Source: Phycisphaeraceae bacterium
GTDB taxonomy: Bacteria > Planctomycetota > Phycisphaerae > Phycisphaerales > UBA1924
DNA: 42,518 bases
Direction of reading: 5' to 3'
Assembly: GCA_019636535.1 (NCBI GenBank)
Contig: JAHBXK010000031.1
Coordinates: 1 to 42,518, forward strand
Shown: one piece after another, positions 22,905-30,639 of the stretch
How the letters are laid out: every line of letters begins with the position of its first letter
How positions within the stretch are numbered: the stretch's first letter is position 1
The notes under the pieces: generated by a model
Database searches by the model: none
What the model was told of the DNA's origin: nothing
Seen by the model: only the letters and a program-made list of their open reading frames with translations
Program-made: the position numbers and the translations under genes

Positions 22905-23921
22905 TCAGATCCGGTCGCCGGCACGGATCGGCCGAACGATCCGGAGCGCCCGCGACCCCTTGTGCTGTCCGATGTGCGCAAAGAACCGCTTCTCGTCTTC
23001 AACCGACAGCACGATCGGGCTCGACGCGGTTCGCTCGGTCATGAGCAAATCGCCCGGCGACAGCCCCATCAAATCCCGAACAGTGATCGTTGTCTCCGCC
23101 AGCAACCCGGTGACCGTCACCACCGCCTGGTTCAGCGTCTGGCCGATCTGACGCTGGATCGCCTCGTTCGCGTGGCTCCGCGAGGCGTTGAACCACGACT
23201 GCGCGGCCAGATCCTCCATGATCGGTTCGATCACGTTGTACGGGATGCACAGGTTCATGGTCCCCGCGCGGTTGCTCATCTTCAACTCGAACCCGATGAC
23301 GATCACCACCTCGTTCGGCGGCACGATCTGCACCAGTTGCGGGTTGCTCTCCGTCGCCACGATCGTGAACTTCAGTTCCTTGATCCCGAGCCACGCTTCC
23401 TCCAGCGCGCTCAGACCCCGATTCGTCACCTTGCTGATCAGCCGAGTCTCGATCAGCGTCATCGGACGCTGCGGAATGAACAACTCTTGGTTCGTCCCGC
23501 CCAGCAGCCGGTCGATGATCGGGTAGATGATCAGTGGCGAGATCTCAAGGCAGATCTGCCCTTCCAGCGGCTTCGCCTCGATCAGGTTGAAACTTGTCGG
23601 GTTCGGCAGGCCGGAGATGAACTCCGCGTAAGTCATCTGCTCGCAGTTGGCGACCTTCACCTCCACGATCGTGCGCAGGAAGCCCGAGAGCGCAGCGCCG
23701 AAGTTCCGCGCAAACGCCTCGTGCAGCGTTTGCAACGACCGCATCTGGTCCTTGCTCACGCGCTCCGGACGCTTGAAGTCGTACGGCCGAACCTCGACGC
23801 TCTCCAGGTCCCGCCGATGCCGGCTGAAAATCTGGATCGAGTTCTCTTCCTCCTCCACATCTCCCGCGTCCACCGCGGCGAGCAGGGCGTCGATCTCGGA
23901 TTGGTCGAGCACGTCGGCCAT
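22905..23921 (-). CDS. fliM: Flagellar motor switch protein FliM
   Basis: FliM sits in the cytoplasmic C-ring, binds phosphorylated CheY and sets the direction of flagellar rotation. The N-terminal LDQSEIDALLAAV is the conserved CheY-binding peptide. The middle domain carries RPERVSKDQMRSLQTLHEAFARN with the FliG-contact region (LLGGTNQE), and the C-terminal SpoA-like domain contains TITVRDLMGLSPGDLL. The 338-residue length is normal. No other flagellar gene lies in the window, which is unusual because fliM is mostly found with fliN or fliL. The gene is divergent from the DsbD-like gene. Confidence 0.95.
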   Translation of the reverse strand: MADVLDQSEIDALLAAVDAGDVEEEENSIQIFSRHRRDLESVEVRPYDFKRPERVSKDQMRSLQTLHEAFARNFGAALSGFLRTIVEVKVANCEQMTYAEFISGLPNPTSFNLIEAKPLEGQICLEISPLIIYPIIDRLLGGTNQELFIPQRPMTLIETRLISKVTNRGLSALEEAWLGIKELKFTIVATESNPQLVQIVPPNEVVIVIGFELKMSNRAGTMNLCIPYNVIEPIMEDLAAQSWFNASRSHANEAIQRQIGQTLNQAVVTVTGLLAETTITVRDLMGLSPGDLLMTERTASSPIVLSVEDEKRFFAHIGQHKGSRALRIVRPIRAGDRI

Positions 23922-24308
23922 GTGGTGTGGGCGGGAAGTGGGGGGCTCAGTCGGGAACAGATCAACGGCCAGTTGTCAAGGTCGAAGGCGCCCGGACAGC
24001 CCAAGCGCGTAGAACCACCCTGACTGTTGGTCCTATCGGACGCTCGCCGAACCGGCCTTCAGTCCATCGGGCGGGCTCGTTTCTCCGAATCTCACGCCCA
24101 CCACCGATTTGGGGCCGAACAAGTCCCCCGTGACGCCTCTATAACCGGTTGCTTCCAAGTTTCGCCCTGGGACCCCAACAATCGCTGGACGGCGCAACGC
24201 CCACGCATGGAGCGTCGGATGGGTGAAGTTGGAAGGGGCGTCGAGTCGGTGGAGGTGTGGGAGAGGGGTTGTTGGTTGGCGGTGAGGGGGATCGATGAGG
24301 GCCTCTCG
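23922..24308. other. Divergent intergenic region between fliM and the DsbD-like gene
   Basis: This stretch of 387 bases must carry the promoters for both divergent genes. The DsbD frame stays open through most of it, but the sequence reads like translated non-coding DNA. I see no clear sigma-70, sigma-54 or sigma-28 consensus. The right part (24220-24300) is G-rich and T/G-repetitive (GTTGTTGGTTGGCGGTGAGG). Confidence 0.4.
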
Positions 24309-26348
24309 GTGAGAAACGCAAAGGCTTGGTTCGGTTGGGGCTTGATGGTCGTTGCCTGCCTGTTCGGCACGGCCCCAGTCTCGGCAGCTTCCGCAGATGC
24401 CGTCTCCGTCAGGGCCGTCCCTCGCAACGACGCCGTCAAACCCGGCGATCAGGTCGTCATCGCGGTCGAACTTACCCACGAAGACGGCTACCACACCTGG
24501 CCCGCGGCCAACGTCGCACTCCCGGCCGACGTCGACGAGTTCGCGATCCGTACGCAAATCGCAGTTGTCGGACCCGAAGTTTGGCTCACCGAACCGTCGC
24601 GCATCCAATGGCCCGCCACCAAGGTCTACGAACTCCCCGACCTTTTCGGCGGTGACGGCACGATGCGCGTGCCGCTCTATTCCGGCAAGGCCACGGCGTT
24701 CGTGGTGCTCACGGCGCCGGAATCGCCCGGCAAGTACACGCTCGAACTCCGAGTCGGCTACCAGGCCTGCGATGACGCGTCCTGTCTTCCGCCGCAGAAC
24801 GAAACGCTCCGCGTTCAACTCAGCGTCGACGCCGCCGCAACCGTGAGCGAGCCATCGGAGCCTGCCCTCTTCGGTTCCTTCGATCAGTCGTTGCTGAATG
24901 CGGCAGTGCAGACGCCGACGACCCCGACCGACCCATCGGCTTCGCAGTCCGCGGGCCCTGTTCCCGGTCTTCCCGTACCGCCGACTCCCTCCGCACCCGC
25001 GCCCATCGGCGGCGGCAGTTTCTTCGGGTTCAACATCGGCTCGGGCCTGCTCGTGCTCGCCCTCTTCGCGGTCATCGGCGGGTTCCTGCTCAACCTCACG
25101 CCGTGCGTGCTCCCCGTCATCCCCATCAAGGTCATGACGCTCACGAGCCACGCCGCTTCGCCCGGCAAAGCGCTCGTGTTGGGCTGCTACATGGCCGCGG
25201 GCGTGGTGGCATTCTGGGCGGCGATCGGCATCCCGATGGCCTTCATCAGCGCAAACCTCGATCCCTCGAAGTTCATCTTCGGTGTGTGGTGGGTCACGCT
25301 GTCGATCGGACTCATCATCGCCGTCATGGGCCTGGGGATCATGGGCCTCTTCAACCTGAACCTGCCCCAGGCCGTCTACATGATCGACGCCAAGGCCGAT
25401 TCGCCCGGCGGGTCATTCCTCTTCGGAGTCCTCACAGCCGTGCTCGGCCTCCCGTGCTTCGGCTTTGTGGCCGGCGGTCTGCTCGCGGGTGCGGCAACGC
25501 TCCCTCCCCTCACGATCATGGCCATCTTCGGCGGAATCGGCGTCGGCATGGCCGCGCCCTACCTCGTCCTTTCAGCCAAGCCCAGCCTTCTGCGTTTCAT
25601 CCCCAAGACCGGCCCGGCGAGCGAGTTGGTCAAGCAGGTCATGGGGCTCCTCCTGCTCGCGGCCGCGGCCTTCTTCCTCGCCGCGGGAATCAAAGCCGCG
25701 ATCATCGATCGCCCATACCTCGTCGGGTCCATCGCATGGTGGGCCGTTGGCTTCTTCGTCGCCATCGCCGGCATCTGGATGATCGTTCGAGTCTTCCAGA
25801 TCAGCAAGGCCCCGTGGGCGCGGGCCTTCTTCCCCGTTCTCGCCGTCGTCATGGTTGCGGGCATCGGTATCTTCGCCAACGACAAACTCGCCGGCGACTA
25901 CCGCAACTTCCAGGCACAGAAGGCCGCGGTCTCCTCCGCGATCCCAGGCCAGGTGCCCACCGGCGTCTGGCTCAAGTACACGCCCGAACTCTTCGCCGCC
26001 GTCCGAAAGTCCGGCAAGAGCGTCCTGCTCGACTTCACCGCCGACTGGTGCATCAACTGCAAGGTCTTCAAGAACCTCATCCTCGAGAAAGACCCCACCT
26101 ATTCCCGTCTCGCCTCTTCACCCATCGTCCTGCTCGAAGTCGATTGCACTTCCACCAACGCCCCCGGCTGGCAGATGCTCCGCGAACTCGGCCGCACCGG
26201 CATCCCCACCTGGGTCATCTACGGACCCGAGAACGACATTCCCGTCGTTCTCGACCTCACCAAGCCCACCCACGACACCGTTCTGGAGGGGTTGCAGCGG
26301 GCCGGCGTCCCGCTCCCCGACCCGGCCACCTCAACCGCCGCTCGTTGA
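24309..26348 (+). CDS. DsbD-like thiol:disulfide interchange protein
   Basis: DsbD-family proteins carry reducing power from cytoplasmic thioredoxin across the inner membrane to periplasmic partners. The GTG at 24309 has GAGGG 7 bases upstream and begins a clean signal peptide (WFGWGLMVVACLFGTAPVSA). The 679-residue protein has an N-terminal DsbD-alpha-like domain with YQACDDASCLPP (a CxxxxC pair), a Pro-rich linker, and a multi-helix membrane core with NLTPCVLPVIPIK and GLPCFGFVAGG that carry the two membrane cysteines. A C-terminal thioredoxin domain has DFTADWCINCKVF (CxxC). All three cysteine centres are present, so it should be active. Candidate clients are cytochrome c maturation or periplasmic isomerases; none is adjacent. 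dsbD is the nearest symbol. Confidence 0.9.
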   Translation: MRNAKAWFGWGLMVVACLFGTAPVSAASADAVSVRAVPRNDAVKPGDQVVIAVELTHEDGYHTWPAANVALPADVDEFAIRTQIAVVGPEVWLTEPSRIQWPATKVYELPDLFGGDGTMRVPLYSGKATAFVVLTAPESPGKYTLELRVGYQACDDASCLPPQNETLRVQLSVDAAATVSEPSEPALFGSFDQSLLNAAVQTPTTPTDPSASQSAGPVPGLPVPPTPSAPAPIGGGSFFGFNIGSGLLVLALFAVIGGFLLNLTPCVLPVIPIKVMTLTSHAASPGKALVLGCYMAAGVVAFWAAIGIPMAFISANLDPSKFIFGVWWVTLSIGLIIAVMGLGIMGLFNLNLPQAVYMIDAKADSPGGSFLFGVLTAVLGLPCFGFVAGGLLAGAATLPPLTIMAIFGGIGVGMAAPYLVLSAKPSLLRFIPKTGPASELVKQVMGLLLLAAAAFFLAAGIKAAIIDRPYLVGSIAWWAVGFFVAIAGIWMIVRVFQISKAPWARAFFPVLAVVMVAGIGIFANDKLAGDYRNFQAQKAAVSSAIPGQVPTGVWLKYTPELFAAVRKSGKSVLLDFTADWCINCKVFKNLILEKDPTYSRLASSPIVLLEVDCTSTNAPGWQMLRELGRTGIPTWVIYGPENDIPVVLDLTKPTHDTVLEGLQRAGVPLPDPATSTAAR

Positions 26349-26426
26349 CGCTCGATGCAGGGTGGAGTATCGTTCTCCCCCGTTCGGTCCGGTTCCCTTT
26401 CGGGCCCGGCCGACACGCGGATCAGG

Positions 26427-26498
26427 CGCGGGCGTAGCTCAGTGGTAGAGCGACACGTTGCCAACGTGTAGGTCGAGGGTTCAAGCCCCTTCGCCCGC
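26427..26498 (+). tRNA. tRNA-Gly (anticodon GCC)
   Basis: All four arms fold: acceptor GCGGGCG with CGCCCGC (26427-26433 and 26491-26497), D-arm GCTC/GAGC, anticodon stem ACACG/CGTGT enclosing the loop TTGCCAA with anticodon GCC (26459-26461), and a T-arm with loop TTCAAGC. The discriminator base is T and CCA is not encoded. A perfect terminator follows. The anticodon reads GGC/GGU codons. Confidence 0.97.
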
Positions 26499-26512
26499 TT
26501 TAGTTTCCGACA

Positions 26513-26547
26513 GCCGCCCGGGTTCATCCCCGGGCGGCGTTGTTTTT
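26513..26547 (+). terminator. Rho-independent terminator of tRNA-Gly
   Basis: A perfect 10-bp stem (GCCGCCCGGG and CCCGGGCGGC) with a 6-base loop (26523-26528) is followed by GTTGTTTTT. It starts 15 bases after the tRNA. Confidence 0.92.
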
Positions 26548-26640
26548 GCGCCAATTCAGCCCCGGCTGTCGCGCGGCGGAACTTCAGGTCCGTTCTCGGA
26601 CCGAATCGGTCCATACAACCGATTCATTTCGCCCAGATGC

Positions 26641-26669
26641 TTGACACCGACCGGGTTTCCCCGCATATT
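26641..26669 (+). promoter_or_regulatory. Sigma-70-type promoter for the haloperoxidase-like gene
   Basis: TTGACA (26641-26646, a perfect -35) is followed after 17 bases by CATATT (26664-26669, 4 of 6 matches to TATAAT). It lies about 90 bases before the GTG start at 26759 and beyond the tRNA terminator, so it should drive that gene. Confidence 0.65.
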
Positions 26670-26758
26670 GAGTGCGTACCGCGTGCGCGAGCGTGTCCGC
26701 CCACAGCCGCTCGCCGGGTTTCCGTGGGCGATTTCTTCTTCCCGAAGGGGTGATCATC

Positions 26759-28207
26759 GTGAGATTGAGAATCGTTCTGGCGATCGTTGCGCTCGCGACG
26801 ACCGTCAACAGCCTCCGCGCCGACGTCGCGACCGACTGGAATCAGGTCTATCTCGAGTGCGTCCGTGTGGAGGGCGGCCCGCCCTGCCCCGCCTCCCGCT
26901 GGGCAACCCACCTCTACGTCGCGATGTTCGACGCGGCCAACTCCGTGTTCGGCGACTACTCCCACGTCATCGTCAAGGAGAATGTAACCAGGCCGACCTC
27001 TGCCCGCGCGGCGATCGCCGCAGCCGCGTACACCATCCTCTCCGAGGCCTATCCCGCGCAGCAGGCGTTCCTCGACGAGTCTTACAGCAACTCGATCAAG
27101 ATGCTCCCACCCGGCCTGCCCCGCGCCCGCGGCATGCAACTCGGCCGACGGGTCGCACAGGCCGTCATGGCCGCCCGCGCCGATGACGGCTCCGACGACG
27201 ACACGCCCTACGTCTACGGCTCGAACCCCGGCGACTGGACCATGTCCGATTCGGACATCTTCGATGCGCCCGCCACACCCAACTGGGGCAAGGTCCGGCC
27301 GTGGGCCATGACCAAGAGCACGCAGTTCCGCGTCGCCGGCCCCGGCGGCTTCCGCAAGATGGCACGCCTCCTCGCCTCACAGATCTACGCCGACCAGTTC
27401 AACGAGGTGAAGGAACTCGGCGAGCGCAACAGCGCCACCCGCACGCAGGACCAGACCGACATCGCCTGGTTCTGGGCCAACGACGTCGACGGCACCTCCA
27501 AGCCGCCGGGACAGTTGCTTCAGATCACCGAGGCCGTCTCGATCGATCAGGGCCTGGATTTCTACCAGAAGACGCGACTCTTCGCCCTCGTGGCGCTCGC
27601 CATGGGTGATTCCTGCATCGCCGCGTGGGACGCCAAGTACCGCACCTGGTGCGACCTGTGGCGTCCGCAGGAGGCCATCCGCAACGCCGACATCGACGGC
27701 AACCCGCAGACCGAGGCCGACGCCAACTGGTTACCCCTCGCCCCGTGGACCCCGCCCTTCCCGGCATACGTCTCCGGCCACGCCACCTTCGGCGCCACCC
27801 ACGCCGCCATCATGCGCAACTACTTCCGCACCGACCGCATGAACATGGCCATCTACACCGACGACCCGCACTACACCGGCCCCTCACCGCGCCACTACAC
27901 GTCATTCACCGAGATCGCGCGTGAGAACGGCCGCTCACGCATCTACCTCGGCGTCCACTACCAGTTCGACGCCGACATGGGCTACGCCCTGGGCACGCTG
28001 GTCGGCAACTACGTCTTCGCCAACAAGGCCCGCCCGCTCTGCTCGGCGGACTACAACAACGACGGCATCGTCGACAACATCGACGTCCTCGAGTTCACCG
28101 ACGCGTACTTCGCCGGCAACAAGTCCGCCGACTTCGACAAGAACGGCGTCGTCGACGAGTTCGACTACTTCGACTTCCTCAACGCCTACACCTCCGGCTG
28201 CAACTGA
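26759..28207 (+). CDS. Secreted vanadium haloperoxidase/PAP2-type phosphatase with C-terminal dockerin-like repeats
   Basis: The 482-residue protein begins at a GTG (preceded by AAGGGG) with a signal peptide (RLRIVLAIVALATTVNSLRA). The catalytic signature of the vanadium-haloperoxidase/PAP2 superfamily is complete: K-x8-RP in KYRTWCDLWRPQEAIR (about residue 295), SGH in FPAYVSGHATFG, and SR-x5-H-x3-D in SRIYLGVHYQFDAD. These residues bind vanadate or phosphate, so the enzyme is either a halide-oxidising peroxidase or an acid phosphatase; the sequence alone does not decide. The last 55 residues hold two dockerin-like calcium loops, DYNNDGIVDNIDVLEF and DFDKNGVVDEFDYFDF, ending in GCN. Secretion plus dockerin-like anchoring suggests an extracellular or cell-surface enzyme. 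A strong terminator follows. Confidence 0.88.
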   Translation: MRLRIVLAIVALATTVNSLRADVATDWNQVYLECVRVEGGPPCPASRWATHLYVAMFDAANSVFGDYSHVIVKENVTRPTSARAAIAAAAYTILSEAYPAQQAFLDESYSNSIKMLPPGLPRARGMQLGRRVAQAVMAARADDGSDDDTPYVYGSNPGDWTMSDSDIFDAPATPNWGKVRPWAMTKSTQFRVAGPGGFRKMARLLASQIYADQFNEVKELGERNSATRTQDQTDIAWFWANDVDGTSKPPGQLLQITEAVSIDQGLDFYQKTRLFALVALAMGDSCIAAWDAKYRTWCDLWRPQEAIRNADIDGNPQTEADANWLPLAPWTPPFPAYVSGHATFGATHAAIMRNYFRTDRMNMAIYTDDPHYTGPSPRHYTSFTEIARENGRSRIYLGVHYQFDADMGYALGTLVGNYVFANKARPLCSADYNNDGIVDNIDVLEFTDAYFAGNKSADFDKNGVVDEFDYFDFLNAYTSGCN

Positions 28208-28246
28208 TCCCGGACCCTCCCGGTCCGAACATGCCGAGTTCACCCC

Positions 28247-28282
28247 GCCGGGGAGCCCTCCACAGGGCTCCCCGGCTTTGCT
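28247..28282 (+). terminator. Rho-independent terminator after the haloperoxidase-like gene
   Basis: A perfect 13-bp stem (28247-28259 and 28264-28276, GCCGGGGAGCCCT and its complement) with a 4-base loop is followed by TTTGCTCT. It ends the transcript 40 bases after the stop codon and isolates the downstream B12/GTPase gene. Confidence 0.88.
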
Positions 28283-28403
28283 CTCCGGGCCTGCGAGCGC
28301 CCCGACGCACTTTCGACCCCCGACTACCATGCCCTCCCTCCCTGCCCCCCCCGGGGGGCCGCGCTGACCGCCTCCCGCCGTCACCATCCACCTCGTTCTT
28401 CAC

Positions 28404-29573
28404 ATGGCCAAAGCCCTCACCACCGCCACCACCGAGTTCGAGAAGAAGGACCGCTGCGCGGGCCTCGACCACCGCCCGCGCGTCCTGCTCGGCAAGATGG
28501 GCCTCGACGGCCACGACCGCGGCGTCAAGGTCATCGCCCGCGCCCTCCGCGATTCCGGCGTCCACGTCATCTACTCCGGCCTCTGGCAGACGCCGCGCTC
28601 GCTCGCCATCTCCGCACGCGATGAGGACTGCGACGTCATCGCCGCCAGCATGATGAGCAACTCCCATCTGGTCCTCGGCCCGCGCCTCGTCACCGCGATG
28701 AAGGAACTCGGCCGCGCTGACCTGCCCGTCTACATGGGCGGCATCCTCCCGCAGGAAGACATCCCGCAACTTCTGGCCGGCGGCGTCGCCAAGTGCTTCA
28801 CCACCGGCACGGGCCTGCTCGACATCGTGGAGGCCGTCCGCAGCGCCGTTCGCCCGTACGAGCAGGTCATCTCCGGCTCAACACCCGCCTCCCAACTCGC
28901 CCGCGACATCTCCCTCATCCACGCCGGCCGACCGATCCGCCCCAACGCTCCCACCCGCAGACCCAAACGCGTCATCGGCATCACCGGCTCGCCCGGCGCG
29001 GGCAAGAGCACCCTCGTCGCCCAGCTCGTCAGCGAGCTCACCCGCCGCGTCAAGGACGACCCGAACTTCAAGTCCCTCGGCCGCTGCGCGGTCCTCGCCT
29101 TCGATCCCATGAGCCCCATCACCTCCGGCGCGCTCCTGGGCGACCGTCTCCGCGTCGACTTCAACACGCTCGACACCGCCGTCTACTACCGCTCGCTGGC
29201 CATCAGCGGTGAGGATTACCGCGCGGTCCCCGAAATCCTCGGCCTCATCGGCGGCTGCGAGTCCGCTCCCGGTGAGCCCTTCGACACCGTCTTTATCGAG
29301 ACCGTCGGCGCGGGGCAGAACGAGACCAAGATCCGCCAGTACGTTGACCGCACCGTCGTTGTGCTCACGCCCGGCATGGGCGACGCGGTGCAGATGGACA
29401 AGGCGGGCATCCTCGAGATCGCCGACCTGTTCGTCTGCAACAAGGCCGATCACCCCGGCGAGAACGAACTCGTCCGCGACCTCCGCGACGTGGCGGGCCG
29501 CCGACCGATCATCGAGACGGTGGCGACGCGCGGTCAGGGCGTGTCGGAACTCCTCGACGCGATCCTGGCCTGA
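28404..29573 (+). CDS. B12-binding domain fused to MeaB/ArgK-type G-protein chaperone
   Basis: The first half (about residues 25-150) is a cobalamin-binding module of methylmalonyl/isobutyryl-CoA mutase type, with GLDGHDRG (33-40) whose His37 would be the lower axial cobalt ligand, then ASMMSNSH and MGGILPQEDIP. The second half (188-389) is a MeaB-type GTPase: P-loop GSPGAGKST (195-203), DPMSPITSGALLGDR, switch-like ETVGAGQNE (299-307) and NKAD (346-349). MeaB proteins load and guard adenosylcobalamin on acyl-CoA mutases. In IcmF these two modules are followed by the substrate-binding TIM barrel; here the protein ends after the G domain. It is therefore either a small subunit plus chaperone serving a separately encoded large subunit, or a cobalamin chaperone. 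No mutase gene is in the window. The ATG at 28404 is preceded by C-rich sequence with no clear ribosome-binding site. Confidence 0.9.
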   Translation: MAKALTTATTEFEKKDRCAGLDHRPRVLLGKMGLDGHDRGVKVIARALRDSGVHVIYSGLWQTPRSLAISARDEDCDVIAASMMSNSHLVLGPRLVTAMKELGRADLPVYMGGILPQEDIPQLLAGGVAKCFTTGTGLLDIVEAVRSAVRPYEQVISGSTPASQLARDISLIHAGRPIRPNAPTRRPKRVIGITGSPGAGKSTLVAQLVSELTRRVKDDPNFKSLGRCAVLAFDPMSPITSGALLGDRLRVDFNTLDTAVYYRSLAISGEDYRAVPEILGLIGGCESAPGEPFDTVFIETVGAGQNETKIRQYVDRTVVVLTPGMGDAVQMDKAGILEIADLFVCNKADHPGENELVRDLRDVAGRRPIIETVATRGQGVSELLDAILA

Positions 29574-29586
29574 CGTTTTGAAGCGG

Positions 29587-29628
29587 TCCACGGAGTCCAC
29601 GGAGCGATGACGCAGAGGGCGCGGAGTA
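29587..29628 (+). repeat. Left copy of a degenerate inverted repeat (purine-rich CACGGAG type)
   Basis: This run of about 42 bases (TCCACGGAGTCCACGGAGCG... to ...GAGGGCGCGGAGTA) matches, in reverse complement, the stretch at 30228-30275 with only a few differences. It belongs to the degenerate CACGGAG/GACGCAGAG repeats seen between genes in many environmental bacteria. It lies just after the B12/GTPase gene and 130 bases before the unknown gene. Confidence 0.7.
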
Positions 29629-29734
29629 CTTGCTTCGCCTTTCTGTTTGTAGTTGCCCCACGCATGTATACGGTGCTACACTTCGTGCAGCCGAGGGTGC
29701 GAGGGGGGCTCTCTCCATCTAGATCGGTGTCAAC

Positions 29735-29747
29735 GCCACTTAGTGGC
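29735..29747. promoter_or_regulatory. Odd-centred 13-bp palindrome just before a ribosome-binding site
   Basis: GCCACT-T-AGTGGC is a perfect 6+1+6 inverted repeat directly before the AGGAG that precedes the start at 29760. It could be an operator or an RNA element at the ribosome-binding site. A possible promoter, TTGCCC-N18-TACACT, lies near 29653-29683. Confidence 0.45.
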
Positions 29748-29759
29748 AGGAGATCGCAG

Positions 29760-30167
29760 ATGGATTGGTGGTCATCGTTTGCTACGAACATCGCGTCGGG
29801 TACCGTCGCCAACCTGCTGACAGGTGCTCTCAAGTCCGTCCGTCGCAGCAACCCACCCGCAGTCGTGATAAGCGAGACGCGACATGTCGATTACGGCCAA
29901 CTTGCCGATGAGTTCACTCTGGCTGAGGAGGATCTTCTCTCCGCGCTGTATCGCAGCGTCGGTCAAGTCGGCCTGCTCTGCCCCCGCACGAGTTCCAACC
30001 AACTGCCTCAGATCCTCATCGATGAGCGGGTGTTCGGTTGCCACACCGACTTGGAGAAGAACCGGCGGTATCGCGCCGCGCTGGAGAACCTGATCCACCG
30101 GGGCGCCGTCCGCTGGGTGAACGGCACGCGTCAGGCCTTTGAGCTTGTGCCACGGAACTGCTCTTGA
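29760..30167 (+). CDS. Unrecognised protein with hydrophobic N-terminus and winged-helix-like C-terminus
   Basis: I do not recognise this 135-residue protein. The ATG at 29760 has AGGAG 7 bases upstream; the frame is open further upstream but that part includes a repeat and reads like non-coding DNA. The N-terminus is a short Gly/Ala-containing hydrophobic helix (FATNIASGTVANLLTGALK). The C-terminal part has alternating helices (AEEDLLSALYRSVGQVG, KNRRYRAALENLIHRG) and a final strand pair with a turn (AVRWVNGTRQAFELV), which looks like a winged helix. The base composition is less C-rich and codon choice differs from its neighbours, and the gene is flanked by inverted copies of a degenerate repeat. 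These are signs of an acquired gene (inference). Confidence 0.6.
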   Translation: MDWWSSFATNIASGTVANLLTGALKSVRRSNPPAVVISETRHVDYGQLADEFTLAEEDLLSALYRSVGQVGLLCPRTSSNQLPQILIDERVFGCHTDLEKNRRYRAALENLIHRGAVRWVNGTRQAFELVPRNCS

Positions 30168-30227
30168 TGGAACTCGCACTTCGCCAAACTATGAAGGCGC
30201 CTGTATCCCGGCGTAGTCGCCACAGAC

Positions 30228-30275
30228 TTCTCCGCGCCCTCCGTGTGTCCTTCGTGTTCTTCGTGGACGCCTTTC
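30228..30275 (-). repeat. Right copy of the degenerate inverted repeat (CTCCGCGCCCTCCGTG type)
   Basis: This run reads TTCTCCGCGCCCTCCGTG on the plus strand and continues as TGTCCTTCGTGTTCTTCGTG. Its reverse complement aligns with 29587-29628, including an identical GAGGGCGCGGAG core. With the left copy it brackets the unknown gene as a pair of imperfect inverted repeats about 600 bases apart. Confidence 0.7.
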
Positions 30276-30319
30276 CCGTCTTGTGAAAGACCGTTCCACG
30301 CACCAGCGCGCGAGTCGTG

Positions 30320-30475
30320 CGGGCGTGCCAATCGTCAGCGCGGGCGTGCATCGCGACGGAGCGGGCGTGCGTTTCCAGAGCGCGGGCGTGCGCTGTGAAA
30401 GCGCGGGCATGCGCGGCGAATGCGCGGGCGTGCGATGAAGCAACGCGGCCGTGCGCAGGCGCAGCGCGGCGGTGC
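30320..30475. repeat. Tandem repeat, 21-bp unit, eight copies
   Basis: The core CGGGCGTGC recurs at exactly 21-base spacing: 30320, 30341, 30362, 30383, 30404, 30425, 30446 and 30467, with single changes in three copies. The 12 bases between the cores vary. Because 21 is a multiple of three, every frame shows a seven-residue repeat (for example RACxxxA on one strand, HARAxxx on the other). I see no start, ribosome-binding site or homologous domain supporting translation. Direct repeats this close and variable are not a CRISPR array. Confidence 0.9.
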
Positions 30476-30639
30476 GCAGCGAATGTGCACGTGCGTTTCT
30501 TCCCGAGAATGGGGGAAACGATGAGGCCAAACGGCTCAAAGACGCGCTGAATCTGCGCGAACCGACCCACGGACCCCGAACGCGTCCGTCCCGTCATCCC
30601 GATCAACTCTCCCCGCACCTTCCCCTACCATCGCCGCTC

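Noticed and set aside
26427..26498. Integration site at tRNA-Gly
   Set aside because: I looked for a direct repeat of the tRNA 3' end and for an integrase gene nearby; none is seen in the window.
30320..30475. CRISPR array
   Set aside because: The conserved part is only about 9 bases with 12-base variable gaps and no cas genes. This is a tandem minisatellite, not a CRISPR.
30016..30618. Minus-strand frame through the 21-bp repeat with HARA-type heptads
   Set aside because: It crosses the inverted repeat and runs antisense to the better-supported gene at 29760-30167. The heptads follow from the repeat length being a multiple of three, not from selection on protein.
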